From positions 1-45,176 of the forward strand of contig CALXQH010000024.1 in the NCBI GenBank assembly GCA_944390525.1: DNA of 45,176 bases. The letters run 5' to 3'. The stretch is from an uncultured Clostridia bacterium (lineage in GTDB: Bacteria; Bacillota; Clostridia; TANB77; CAG-508). Under the pieces are notes generated by a model, which was not told where the DNA came from, ran no database searches, and saw only the letters and a program-made list of their open reading frames with translations. A program made the position numbers and the translations under genes. Shown piece after piece: positions 36,806-45,083 of this stretch. Position 1 is the stretch's first letter, and each line of letters starts with the position of its first letter.

Positions 36806-37462
36806 ATGAAAAAATATATTTATGCAATATTAATAATAATTACTATAGTAGGAGCTATTATTATAGGAATTAATGGACTTAACGTAGACATAGTATACGG
36901 AAAGAATACAAGAATAGATATTTTTTTAGGAAAGCAGTTTGATAATAAAGATATACAAAAAATAGCACAAGAGATATTTGAAACAAATGAAATATTAGTA
37001 CAAAAAATAGAATATTATGGAGATATAGCTGCAATTACAGTTAAATATCAAAATTCAGAAAATATAAATGAAAAGCTAGAAAATTTAAATGCTAAAATTA
37101 ATGAAAAATATGGATTAGAAAATGAAGTAGAAGATATAAAAGTAACAAATTACTCTAATGTTAAACTTTTAAGTATATTAAAACCATATCTATGGCCTAT
37201 AAGCATTAGTATAATTACAATACTAATATATGTACTAATACGTTATAGAAAATTGAAATCTATAAAAGTAATTACTGAATACATATTTAATATAATTCTT
37301 GCAGAAACAACTTATTTAGGAGTTATTGCAATTACAAGAATTCCAATAAACAAATTTATAGTTCCTATAGCATTATTAATTTATGTATTAACAATTATTA
37401 TTACAACAATATTAAAAGAAAGAGAATTATCTTTAGCAAATATAAAACAAGAAAAAAAATAA
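36806..37462 (+). CDS. secF: SecF-like protein, shortened and without the GYSxND motif
   Basis: A 218-residue partner of the preceding SecD-like protein; usual SecF has about 290-310 residues and six helices. There is an N-terminal helix (4-22), a periplasmic-type domain beginning GLNVDIVYGKNTRIDI, and three further helices near 131-149, 158-177 and 184-203. The region that should read GYSxNDTIVVFDRIREN aligns with YVLTIIITTILKEREL, and the two helices that normally follow are missing. Identity as SecF rests on order, the N-terminal domain pattern and the IPINKF segment corresponding to the start of the motif helix. The gene is intact and has a good AAAGAGG ribosome site, so it is reduced, not broken. 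Confidence 0.75.
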   Translation: MKKYIYAILIIITIVGAIIIGINGLNVDIVYGKNTRIDIFLGKQFDNKDIQKIAQEIFETNEILVQKIEYYGDIAAITVKYQNSENINEKLENLNAKINEKYGLENEVEDIKVTNYSNVKLLSILKPYLWPISISIITILIYVLIRYRKLKSIKVITEYIFNIILAETTYLGVIAITRIPINKFIVPIALLIYVLTIIITTILKERELSLANIKQEKK

Positions 37463-37480
37463 TTTACAAACAAAAAAGTT

Positions 37481-37517
37481 AAAATATTCATACTATATAG
37501 TATGAATATTTTTTATA
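37481..37517 (+). terminator. Intrinsic terminator after secF
   Basis: AAAATATTCATACTA (37481-37495) and TAGTATGAATATTTT (37498-37512) form a perfect palindrome followed by more T. Confidence 0.85.
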
Positions 37518-37555
37518 CAAATAAAAAATATATATATAAAAGAGCGTGAAGAAAA

Positions 37556-37882
37556 ATGTTAAAAATTATAAAAAAAATTATAAATCGTAGTATTAATAAT
37601 GAAATTAATTATAAAACAGCTATTAATCTTTTGAAAGAAAGTAATGGAATTTTGTTAGATGTTAGAAGCAAACAAGAATATGAAGAAACACATTTACCGG
37701 GAGCTATAAATATTTCACTGTATGATATAAAACAAGAAATAGAAAAAAAAATACCAAATAAAAATGAGACTATTATAGTATATTGTGAAACAGGAAGTCG
37801 TAGTAAACAGGCTAAAACAATATTAGAACAAATTAATTATAAAAATGTATACAACTTAAAAAATGGTATTAATTCAATATAA
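37556..37882 (+). CDS. Single-domain rhodanese-like sulfurtransferase
   Basis: A 108-residue protein with one rhodanese domain: ILLDVRSKQEYEETHLPGAINIS (the CH2A-like motif) and the active-site loop CETGSRS with Cys77 as persulfide carrier. The GS-R loop resembles GlpE/PspE-type thiosulfate sulfurtransferases. A basic, amphipathic N terminus of about 30 residues precedes the domain; it is not an obvious signal peptide. The ribosome site is weak (GAGCGTGAAG). It stands alone between two terminator-bounded regions. In vivo sulfur donor and acceptor are unknown. Confidence 0.9.
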   Translation: MLKIIKKIINRSINNEINYKTAINLLKESNGILLDVRSKQEYEETHLPGAINISLYDIKQEIEKKIPNKNETIIVYCETGSRSKQAKTILEQINYKNVYNLKNGINSI

Positions 37883-38000
37883 AATTTATATTGATATTTA
37901 GCTGGAACATGCTACCAATTAAATACATTTAGAATAAAATATGTATATCTAAAGCATTTTAGTAGATAATATTCATTATGGAAGGAGAAGTTATATAAAA

Positions 38001-38858
38001 ATGAAATCATTTTGCATAAAAACAAATAATACAACTATATTAAATTATCTGCTAAATCAAATAGAAAAAATTGATTTTAAAGATCTTATATATACGAAAA
38101 ATAAATTTAAAATATATAATAATATTATTATTCATTATAAAGGAGAAAATAATACTAATTTTTGTTATTTTTTAAGTGATTTAATAAAAAAAATTATAAC
38201 TGATTTTTATGAAGAAAAAATAATAAAACAACTTATTAATTATAATTACTTCTATTTTGAAGAACATGAAAAAAGAATTATTTTACAAAATTGTTTAAAA
38301 ATTGTAAAAATAGATGAGGATAAAGAAAGAGAAAAAATAGATATGTTAATATCAGAAAAAATAGTAAAATATATAATGGAAAATAAAACGATGATTTTAA
38401 ATGGTTTTATATATTTTAGAATAAAAGAGTATTTTAATTATCTAGACAATAATGTAGATAAAGCTGTGAGCCAATTTGTTATAGAAAAAGAGTATTCTGA
38501 ATTTATTAGTTTATTACGTATATATGTAGAAACTAAAAATACAGATTTAGATTTACTGCATTTAATATATATAAATGGAGAATCTATATTAATAGATAAA
38601 GATAGAAATGTAGTTTCAGTTTCAGAAAATGTATATAATGCAAAATATTTATCAGATATATCTTTTTCTTCTAATGACTTAGCTTTAAATACTTTATTAA
38701 CATTGTTACCTAAAAAAATAGAAATACATTTAATTAATGAAGAGGATGAGTTTATAAATACTATAAAACTAATATTTGAAAGTAGAGTTTCAATATGTAA
38801 TGATTGTAATATATGTAGGACTTATAAACTGCTAAATAACGCAAAAAGCATACACTAA
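38001..38858 (+). CDS. ytxC: Putative sporulation protein YtxC
   Basis: A 285-residue protein matching the YtxC family, conserved in spore-formers but of unknown biochemical role. Family landmarks are the GFIYFRIKEYFNYLDNNVDKA segment and VIEKEYSEFISLLRIYVETKN, followed by DLLHLIYI. It has no membrane helix or signal peptide, and ends with a Cys-rich motif (CNDCNIC) that could bind metal, which I note as seen only. A GGAAGGAG ribosome site lies 16 bases upstream, a rather long spacing. The gene is next to a GT2 glycosyltransferase. Confidence 0.85.
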   Translation: MKSFCIKTNNTTILNYLLNQIEKIDFKDLIYTKNKFKIYNNIIIHYKGENNTNFCYFLSDLIKKIITDFYEEKIIKQLINYNYFYFEEHEKRIILQNCLKIVKIDEDKEREKIDMLISEKIVKYIMENKTMILNGFIYFRIKEYFNYLDNNVDKAVSQFVIEKEYSEFISLLRIYVETKNTDLDLLHLIYINGESILIDKDRNVVSVSENVYNAKYLSDISFSSNDLALNTLLTLLPKKIEIHLINEEDEFINTIKLIFESRVSICNDCNICRTYKLLNNAKSIH

Positions 38859-38916
38859 CTATTTACTAAATAAAAAAAATATGGTATAACTATTGTATAA
38901 AAATATGGAGGTTATT

Positions 38917-39888
38917 ATGGAACAAGATAACAAAAAATTAATAACTATATTAGTACCAGCATATAATGAAGAAGAGGTTTTAGAGTTACTGTATGAAAGA
39001 CTAAAAAATTTAATGGACGAAAATATTAATTATAATTTTGAGGTTTTACTTGTAAACGATGGCAGTAAAGACAAAACATTACAAATTATGCAAGAACTAA
39101 GAATAAAAGATAAAAGAATAAGTTATTTAAACTTATCTAGAAATTTTGGAAAAGAAATAGCTATGATAGCAGGCTTGGATTATTGCAAAGGAGATGCGGT
39201 TGTAATTATTGATGCTGATTTGCAAGATCCACCAGAACTAATACCTGAAATGATAAAATACTGGGAAGAAGGCTATGATGACATATATGCAAAAAGAAAA
39301 ACCAGAGAAGGAGAAACTTGGCTTAAAAAATTTACGTCAAAAATGTATTATAAAATATTACAAACATTTACTAAGATTGAAATTCAAAAAGATACAGGGG
39401 ACTTTAGATTATTAGATAGAAGATGTGTAGAAGCTTTAAAATCTATGAGAGAAAATCAAAGATATACAAAAGGTTTATTTAGTTTAATAGGATATAATAA
39501 AAAAGAAATTTTATATGATAGAGATCCTAGAGCAGCAGGTCAAACTAAATGGAATTATGGAAAATTAATAAATTTATCTATAGATGGAATTACATCATTT
39601 ACAACTACACCTTTAAGATGGGCTGCAATTATAGGAGTTATCATATCAATAATAGGCTTTATTTATATGTTATATATTATAATTAAAACACTAGTAACTG
39701 GAATAGATGTACCAGGATATGCTTCAATGATGGTAGTAATACTATTTTTAGGCGGAATACAATTAATATTTTTAGGAATAATAGGAGAATATCTTGGACG
39801 AGCATTTAATGAAAGCAAACATAGACCACTATATTTTATTGAAAGATATAATGAAAAAAAAGAAACAAATGAAAATTTAAATAAATAA
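38917..39888 (+). CDS. GT2 glycosyltransferase with two C-terminal TM helices (GtrB/DPM1-like)
   Basis: A 323-residue enzyme of the family that moves a sugar from a nucleotide donor to polyprenyl phosphate. The GT-A domain has LVPAYNEEEVLELL, VNDGSKD, the metal-binding DADLQDPPE (D-x-D) and DTGDFRLLDRRCVEAL; RAAGQTKWNYGKL precedes the membrane part. Two helices (about 230-253 and 267-290) anchor it, and ALFNESKHRPLYFIE-type ending is typical of the GtrB/YfdH class. The start is placed at ATG 38917 behind TGGAGGT; upstream in-frame TTG and ATG codons lie before that site. The sugar is unknown, and no flippase gene is adjacent. Confidence 0.92.
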   Translation: MEQDNKKLITILVPAYNEEEVLELLYERLKNLMDENINYNFEVLLVNDGSKDKTLQIMQELRIKDKRISYLNLSRNFGKEIAMIAGLDYCKGDAVVIIDADLQDPPELIPEMIKYWEEGYDDIYAKRKTREGETWLKKFTSKMYYKILQTFTKIEIQKDTGDFRLLDRRCVEALKSMRENQRYTKGLFSLIGYNKKEILYDRDPRAAGQTKWNYGKLINLSIDGITSFTTTPLRWAAIIGVIISIIGFIYMLYIIIKTLVTGIDVPGYASMMVVILFLGGIQLIFLGIIGEYLGRAFNESKHRPLYFIERYNEKKETNENLNK

Positions 39889-39911
39889 AAAATGTAAAAA
39901 TATAAAAAAGA

Positions 39912-39957
39912 TATAGTTCAAATTTTAAAAAATATTTAAAATTTGAACTATACTTTT
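39912..39957. terminator. Bidirectional terminator between the GT2 gene and the GH57 gene
   Basis: ATAGTTCAAATTTTAAA (39912-39928) is exactly mirrored at 39936-39952, followed by CTTTTTT on plus and preceded by a matching A-run for the minus strand. Confidence 0.9.
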
Positions 39958-41556
39958 TTATTTATAAATCATGTAATCAATTTCAGGAAATATACAATCT
40001 TTTTCTTCTATATTTTCCAAAAAATTAACAAATTCATTATCAATTTTATCTTGTATAATTGCATCATATAGTTTATTAAATCTTCCAACATGATCTTTAA
40101 TACGTTTTTTAGCATAGTCTACCATTGTTCCATTAGTTATAATAAATAGCCAATCACTGCTTTGAGCAAGCAAAACTTCTCTAGCACATTGATTTAAAAT
40201 TCTTCTTTTAATTTTATCTTGTTCATTTGAAAATTTATTAGCTAATTCTACCATTCTGTCTCCAATTTTATGTAAATGTTTATGAGCATAATCATTAGTA
40301 TTATTTAACCATACCTCACTATAACCGTTAGCACCCCAACTAGAACGACAAGGAGTACTAATCTGCATCAATGGATATTTTTCTATATATTCACTAGGAG
40401 TAATCAATTTAAAATTGCAATTATCATAATAAATTTTTTTAAATAAAATATATAGCCAATCTGGTCCCTCATACCACCAATGTCCATATAATTCTGCATC
40501 ATATGGGCAAACTATGATAGGCGGATTAGTAGTAAGAGAAGACAAAAAATTAATTTGGGAAACTCTACTATCAAAAAAATGACCAGCTTGTTTTTCAATG
40601 GAATCTTTTGCCCACTGCAAATTATAATAATCTTTTTCACAATTTTTTCCTGTAATTCGGTAATATTTTAAACCAGTATGAACTCTGGCACCGTTAGAAG
40701 CAATATAAGGTTTAATATAATCATAGGGAGCATCATAACCAATATCTCTATAAAATTCTCTATAATTAAAATCTCCAGGATATCCATTAATAGAACTCCA
40801 AACCTGTCTAGAAGATTCAATGTCACGTCCAAAAGCAATAATTCCATTAGGAGAAACAATAGGAGCAAAAGTACCATAGATAGGAGTAGGGTTTGCATAT
40901 AAAATGCCATGAGATTCTGTAATAATATATTTAATACCAAATTCTTTTAAATATTTATCTGCTTCAGGAATATAGCCACATTCTGGAAGCCAAATACCAT
41001 TGGGCTTTTTATTGAAATATTTTTCGTAAGTTTGAACTCCTATGGCAATTTGAGCTCTTATTGTTTTTTCATTTACATATAAAATTGGAAAATAACCATG
41101 AGTAGCTCCACATGTAATAATTTCTAAAACGCCAATGTCTTGAAAATATTTAAATCCATTAATCAAATTGCAATTATAAATATTTTTAAATAAATATAAA
41201 TCATTAGAATAACGATTTAAATAATATTTAGCTAATTCATTTTCTTTTAAATTATTTTTAGTTCTAATTATTTCTTTTTCTGCAAGTTCTATATGCTTTT
41301 TTAAATATTTTATATAACGCTTCTGCAAAAGCTTATTATCTAACATATTTAAAAGAGGAGGAGTCATTGACATTGTTATTCTAAAGTCAACCTTTTCCTC
41401 CTCTAGTTTTTTGAAATTAGTTAATAATGGCAAATAGGTTTCAGATATTGCCTCATAGAGCCATTGCTCTTCTAAATAATCTTCACTTTCGGGATGATGA
41501 ATAAAAGGCAAATGAGCATGTAATATAAAACTAACATATCCTTTTTGTTTAGACAT
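39958..41556 (-). CDS. GH57 alpha-glucan branching enzyme (DUF1957-containing)
   Basis: Introduces alpha-1,6 branches in glycogen-like glucan. The 532-residue protein opens with the GH57 motif HAHLPFIHHPE and keeps the catalytic Glu (WLPECGY, E192 with this start) and the catalytic Asp (CPYDAELYGHWWYEGPDW, D353). A helical C-terminal domain with SSWGANGYSEVWLN matches the branching-enzyme branch of GH57, not the amylopullulanases. The frame extends to a TTG at 41571, but GGAGAG lies just inside it, so ATG 41556 is the start. It is downstream of the DUF4912 gene (19-base gap) and diverges from a GT4 glucan-synthase-like gene, giving a small storage-polysaccharide locus. Confidence 0.93.
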   Translation of the reverse strand: MSKQKGYVSFILHAHLPFIHHPESEDYLEEQWLYEAISETYLPLLTNFKKLEEEKVDFRITMSMTPPLLNMLDNKLLQKRYIKYLKKHIELAEKEIIRTKNNLKENELAKYYLNRYSNDLYLFKNIYNCNLINGFKYFQDIGVLEIITCGATHGYFPILYVNEKTIRAQIAIGVQTYEKYFNKKPNGIWLPECGYIPEADKYLKEFGIKYIITESHGILYANPTPIYGTFAPIVSPNGIIAFGRDIESSRQVWSSINGYPGDFNYREFYRDIGYDAPYDYIKPYIASNGARVHTGLKYYRITGKNCEKDYYNLQWAKDSIEKQAGHFFDSRVSQINFLSSLTTNPPIIVCPYDAELYGHWWYEGPDWLYILFKKIYYDNCNFKLITPSEYIEKYPLMQISTPCRSSWGANGYSEVWLNNTNDYAHKHLHKIGDRMVELANKFSNEQDKIKRRILNQCAREVLLAQSSDWLFIITNGTMVDYAKKRIKDHVGRFNKLYDAIIQDKIDNEFVNFLENIEEKDCIFPEIDYMIYK

Positions 41557-41575
41557 AATTTTACTCTCCAATCAA

Positions 41576-42436
41576 TTAAGATGACATTTTAGAAGAAGTT
41601 ACTTTTTCATCTAATTTGTTGTTTTTTAACTCGTCTTTATATATTTTTTTATATAAGTCATAAATATTATATATTTTTCCAATATTTTGCATAAAAGATA
41701 AAGAAAAAATGCTTTTTTCTTCGACTAAGCCGTTTTTTACATTTTTAAAGAATATAGATTTACTAAAATTTTCAAACAAAATATGGTCATTAGGTGTTTG
41801 TAAATCATTAGAAGAAGTTATAAAAACATAATTATTTTCAATATTAATATTATTATTTTTAGGCTTTCTAATTAAAGATACATCATATTTACAGTCACTG
41901 TCTGGGATATGAATATACCAACTATTAGCATAGTCATTTATTTCTACTTCAAAACTATAATTTTTAGTTTTATTAGTAACAACTAAAAAAGGAATAGTAT
42001 TATTGAAGAAATCTTCACTATATTTATTAATAAGATTTTGTCTGTCTTGTACAGAAATATCCCAATAAGCAAATAAAATAGTAGGAGTTTGAGCCAATAT
42101 TTTTACAATAGTTTGATTATAACTATTAGGCAAGTCATAATATTCTACAGAAAAATTTTTTTTCTTATTAGAATTATTAACAGTTTTTTTAGTAGCTTTT
42201 TTTGTAGAATTTTTAGTAGTTATGCTAGTAGAATCTTTTTTTATAACTTTTGCTGTATCAGATTTTGCCTTAGTTTTAGATACTTTAGAAATATTTAAAA
42301 TTTTAGATTCAATAGAATTTTTATTTGACTTATTTGTTGCTTCTAATTTAGTAGCTATACTAGTTTTTTGGGGTACAGTTGTTGATTTTTTTATTTCTTT
42401 AACAATATAATTTTCTTCTTTTGCTTTTCTTGGCAT
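41576..42436 (-). CDS. DUF4912 protein with long basic N-terminal linker
   Basis: A 286-residue protein. Residues 1 to about 95 are a low-complexity Lys/Ser/Thr linker (for example KKSTTVPQKTS and KNSTKKATKKTVNN). The rest is a DUF4912 domain, with YYDLPNSYNQTIVKILAQTPTILFAYWDIS and later SWYIHIPDSDCKYDVSLIRK. DUF4912 is a predicted beta-sandwich, commonly encoded next to GH57 branching enzymes and glucan synthases. A polysaccharide-binding role is a reasonable inference but unproven. GGAGG is 6 bases before the ATG. It is the first gene of the minus-strand pair. Confidence 0.85.
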   Translation of the reverse strand: MPRKAKEENYIVKEIKKSTTVPQKTSIATKLEATNKSNKNSIESKILNISKVSKTKAKSDTAKVIKKDSTSITTKNSTKKATKKTVNNSNKKKNFSVEYYDLPNSYNQTIVKILAQTPTILFAYWDISVQDRQNLINKYSEDFFNNTIPFLVVTNKTKNYSFEVEINDYANSWYIHIPDSDCKYDVSLIRKPKNNNINIENNYVFITSSNDLQTPNDHILFENFSKSIFFKNVKNGLVEEKSIFSLSFMQNIGKIYNIYDLYKKIYKDELKNNKLDEKVTSSKMSS

Positions 42437-42577
42437 TTTTTCCTCCGTTTTTTACATTATTATCTATATTATACTATACCAAAATAAAAATAAATTCAAT
42501 AGAAAAAACTGAAAATTTTGAAAAAATAAAAAATTAGATTTAAGTAAAAAAATATTTATAAATTTTGTAAAAATAAG

Positions 42578-42606
42578 TTTACTTTTGTCAAAAAATTATA
42601 TACAAT
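42578..42606 (+). promoter_or_regulatory. Promoter of the GT4 gene
   Basis: TTTACT (42578-42583), 17 bases, TACAAT (42601-42606), about 46 bases before the start. The -35 block TTTACTTTTG is the same as that upstream of recJ. The rest of the 215-base divergent gap is AT-rich without clear signals. Confidence 0.5.
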
Positions 42607-42651
42607 ATACACAAGAAAAATCAAAAGAAAAGGGAAGGAGTAAATTTTCCA

Positions 42652-43944
42652 ATGAAAATATTAATGTTAACATGGGAATATCCTCCAAGAATAGTTGGAG
42701 GTATAGCAAGAGTAGTACATGACTTATCTAAAAGACTTATAAAAGATGGACATCAAGTAACTGTAATAACGTACAAAGAAGGCGATTTACCAGAATATGA
42801 AAATGATAAAGGAGTAGAAGTATATCGTGTAGAAAATTATATGATACATCCAAATAATTTTATAGACTGGGTATTGCAACTAAACTTTAATTTAGTAGCT
42901 AAAGCTACAGAAGTAATAAATAAAAATGGAAAATTTGATGTAATACATGCGCACGACTGGTTAGTAGCATCAAGTGCCAAAACCTTAAAACAATCTTTTC
43001 AAATTCCACTAGTAGCAACAATACATGCTACAGAATCAGGAAGAAATTCAGGAATTCATGATGAAACTCAAAGATATATAAATGATACAGAATGGCTTTT
43101 AACATATGAATCTACAGAAGTTATAGTTAATAGTAATTTTATGAAGGGACATATACAAGGATTATTTGGACTTCCTTTTGATAAAATTAATGTAGTACCA
43201 AATGGAATAAACTTGACTAACTTTAATGGAATAGAAAGAGATTATGAATTTAGAAGACAATATGCAATGGATAATGAAAAAATTATTTTATATGTTGGAA
43301 GATTAGTTTATGAAAAAGGAATACAATATTTAATTTCTGCAATGCCAAAAATATTATATGGTTATAATGATGTAAAACTAGTAATAGCTGGAAAAGGTGG
43401 TATGTTAGATGAATTAAAAGCTCAAGCAGAAGCTATGGGTATTGCAAACAAAGTATATTTTACAGGTTATTTAAATTCTAAACAGGTTCAAAAAATATAT
43501 AAATGTGCTGATGTAGCAGTATTTCCTAGTACATATGAACCATTTGGAATTGTTGCATTAGAAGGAATGCTTGCAGGAGTTCCAACTGTTGTTTCAGATA
43601 TTGGTGGATTAAATGAAATAGTAGATCACAGAATAAATGGAATGAAAAGTTATGCAGGAAATCCAAATTCTATAGCAGACTCGGTATTAAGTATATTATA
43701 TGATAAACAATTAGCAGCTAATATATCTAAAAAGGCAAAACAAAAAGTAAAAGAAGAATTTAACTGGAATAAAATTGCACAAGATACACATTATATATAT
43801 GAAAAAGCAATTTGTAAAACTGTTGCTGAAAAACAAAAACAAGAAATTGCTCAAGAAAATGCTAAAAAAGCTAAAAAAGCAAACAATACAGAAACGGAAA
43901 TTACAAATCTACTTAGTTTTCAAAAGAAACATGCTTATGCATAA
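42652..43944 (+). CDS. GT4 glycosyltransferase, probable glucan (glycogen) synthase
   Basis: A 430-residue GT-B enzyme. The N-terminal domain starts MKILMLTWEYPPRIVGGIARV (Gly-rich donor/acceptor loop) and has VIHAHDWLVASSAK and VATIHATESGRN. The C-terminal domain has NVVPNGIN, ILYVGRLVYEKGIQYL and the EX7E catalytic motif EPFGIVALE (E296, E304), then GMLAGVPTVVSDIGGLNEIVD. Such GT4 proteins beside GH57 branching enzymes act as ADP- or UDP-glucose-dependent alpha-glucan synthases. The donor cannot be read here, so other roles remain possible. About 40 Lys/Ala/Gln-rich residues form a tail beyond the fold. GGAAGGAG lies 13 bases before the ATG. Confidence 0.88.
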   Translation: MKILMLTWEYPPRIVGGIARVVHDLSKRLIKDGHQVTVITYKEGDLPEYENDKGVEVYRVENYMIHPNNFIDWVLQLNFNLVAKATEVINKNGKFDVIHAHDWLVASSAKTLKQSFQIPLVATIHATESGRNSGIHDETQRYINDTEWLLTYESTEVIVNSNFMKGHIQGLFGLPFDKINVVPNGINLTNFNGIERDYEFRRQYAMDNEKIILYVGRLVYEKGIQYLISAMPKILYGYNDVKLVIAGKGGMLDELKAQAEAMGIANKVYFTGYLNSKQVQKIYKCADVAVFPSTYEPFGIVALEGMLAGVPTVVSDIGGLNEIVDHRINGMKSYAGNPNSIADSVLSILYDKQLAANISKKAKQKVKEEFNWNKIAQDTHYIYEKAICKTVAEKQKQEIAQENAKKAKKANNTETEITNLLSFQKKHAYA

Positions 43945-43964
43945 AATAAGGAGGAAACAATATT

Positions 43965-44297
43965 ATGCAAGTTTATGATACAGCAAATCGCTTAGCACAA
44001 GAGATAAGAGAGTCAGAGGAATACAAACAATATAAAAAAAGAAAAGATGAAATACATAATGATGCTAATAAAAAACAAAAGGTAGAAGAATTTGAAAAAC
44101 TAAGATATGAAATACAATTAATGGAATACTCTGGTGAAGAAAAAAATGAAGAAAAAAATAAAAAATTAGAAGAAATGTATTCTACATTAGTTGAAAATAA
44201 AGATATTAAAGAATATTTTGACTTGGAAGTCAAATTTAATATTATGATAGCTGATGTAAATAAAATAATTGCAGAAGCAATAAAAGATGTTTTATAA
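43965..44297 (+). CDS. YlbF/YmcA-family protein
   Basis: A 110-residue all-helical protein. It contains DTANRLAQEIRESEEYKQY at the N terminus and a DLEVKFNIMIADVNKIIAEAI end, the pattern of YlbF/YmcA proteins. In Bacillus these partner with YaaT and RNase Y to control mRNA processing, competence, biofilm and sporulation. Heptad-like Lys/Glu spacing suggests coiled coil in the middle. AAGGAGGAAA precedes the ATG. It lies 20 bases behind the GT4 gene, probably co-transcribed. Which YlbF subgroup it belongs to cannot be settled by eye. Confidence 0.88.
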   Translation: MQVYDTANRLAQEIRESEEYKQYKKRKDEIHNDANKKQKVEEFEKLRYEIQLMEYSGEEKNEEKNKKLEEMYSTLVENKDIKEYFDLEVKFNIMIADVNKIIAEAIKDVL

Positions 44298-44306
44298 AAA
44301 TTAAAA

Positions 44307-44356
44307 TTGTCGTTAAAGAAGTTTTTAGTAATATGCTTTTTTAACGATTTTATTTT
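44307..44356 (+). terminator. Terminator-like hairpin after the YlbF-family gene
   Basis: TCGTTAAAGAAG pairs with CTTTTTTAACGA (with one mismatch), followed by TTTTATTTTTTA. Confidence 0.65.
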
Positions 44357-44381
44357 TTATTATAGAAAGGAGTTTATAAAT

Positions 44382-45083
44382 ATGGAATATATAGTAATTA
44401 TTGTAACATGCATTATAATATTAATATGTTTAAAATTTGTTTGGGACATAAAAATAAAAGACATAAAAAAAATGAAAGAATTAGGTTATAACAAAAATTT
44501 AAATATTATAACAAATAAATTACCAGAAAATACAAAAATTTGTAAAAACATATTAAAAAAATTAAATAATGAAAAAGTAAAAATAGAGGAAAATAACAAT
44601 AGTAAAACCAGTTTCTATTTTGTACTATCAGATACCATTTTAATAGCAAATATAAAAAATACATTTACTAGAGTACAAACTATAGCACACGAATGTTTAC
44701 ATTCTATACAAAATAGAAAAACACTACTTTTTAACTTTATATTTTCCAATATATATTTTGGTTATTTTATAATTATATGTATTTTAGGCATATTAAAAAT
44801 AAACAAAAATTTTGAAAACTTAAATTTATTTATACTAATAATGTTTAGCTTTATATATTATGCAATACGTAGCTATTTAGAAATGGACGCTATGATAAAA
44901 GCAAAATATTTGGCAGAAGAATATATGCAAGAAGAAAATACTTTAAATAATAAAGAACAAAAAGAAATATTAAAATATTATGAAGAAATAAATAATATAG
45001 GAATAAAATTAACAAATTATATATTAATGCTTAAATGCTTTTTAAAAGTATTAATTTATTCTACAATATTACTTATATTTTAA
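44382..45083 (+). CDS. Membrane protein with HEXXH zinc-peptidase-like motif
   Basis: A 233-residue protein with an N-terminal helix (3-20), a soluble domain containing AHECLHSIQ (HEXXH at 103-107), two further helices (about 121-141 and 148-168) and a C-terminal helical part with YLEMDAMIKAKYLAEEYM, where a third ligand could lie. The arrangement resembles YugP-like neutral zinc metallopeptidases but is diverged, so the family is tentative. The frame is open from 44307, but the AGAAAGGAG ribosome site makes ATG 44382 the start. The last 93 bases of the window hold no further gene. Confidence 0.72.
   Translation: MEYIVIIVTCIIILICLKFVWDIKIKDIKKMKELGYNKNLNIITNKLPENTKICKNILKKLNNEKVKIEENNNSKTSFYFVLSDTILIANIKNTFTRVQTIAHECLHSIQNRKTLLFNFIFSNIYFGYFIIICILGILKINKNFENLNLFILIMFSFIYYAIRSYLEMDAMIKAKYLAEEYMQEENTLNNKEQKEILKYYEEINNIGIKLTNYILMLKCFLKVLIYSTILLIF

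Noticed and set aside
37883-38000. Regulatory RNA between the rhodanese gene and ytxC
   Set aside because: AATACATTTAGA and TCTAAAGCATTT could pair weakly, but there is no conserved motif, T-run or strong stem; treated as plain spacer with the ytxC ribosome site.
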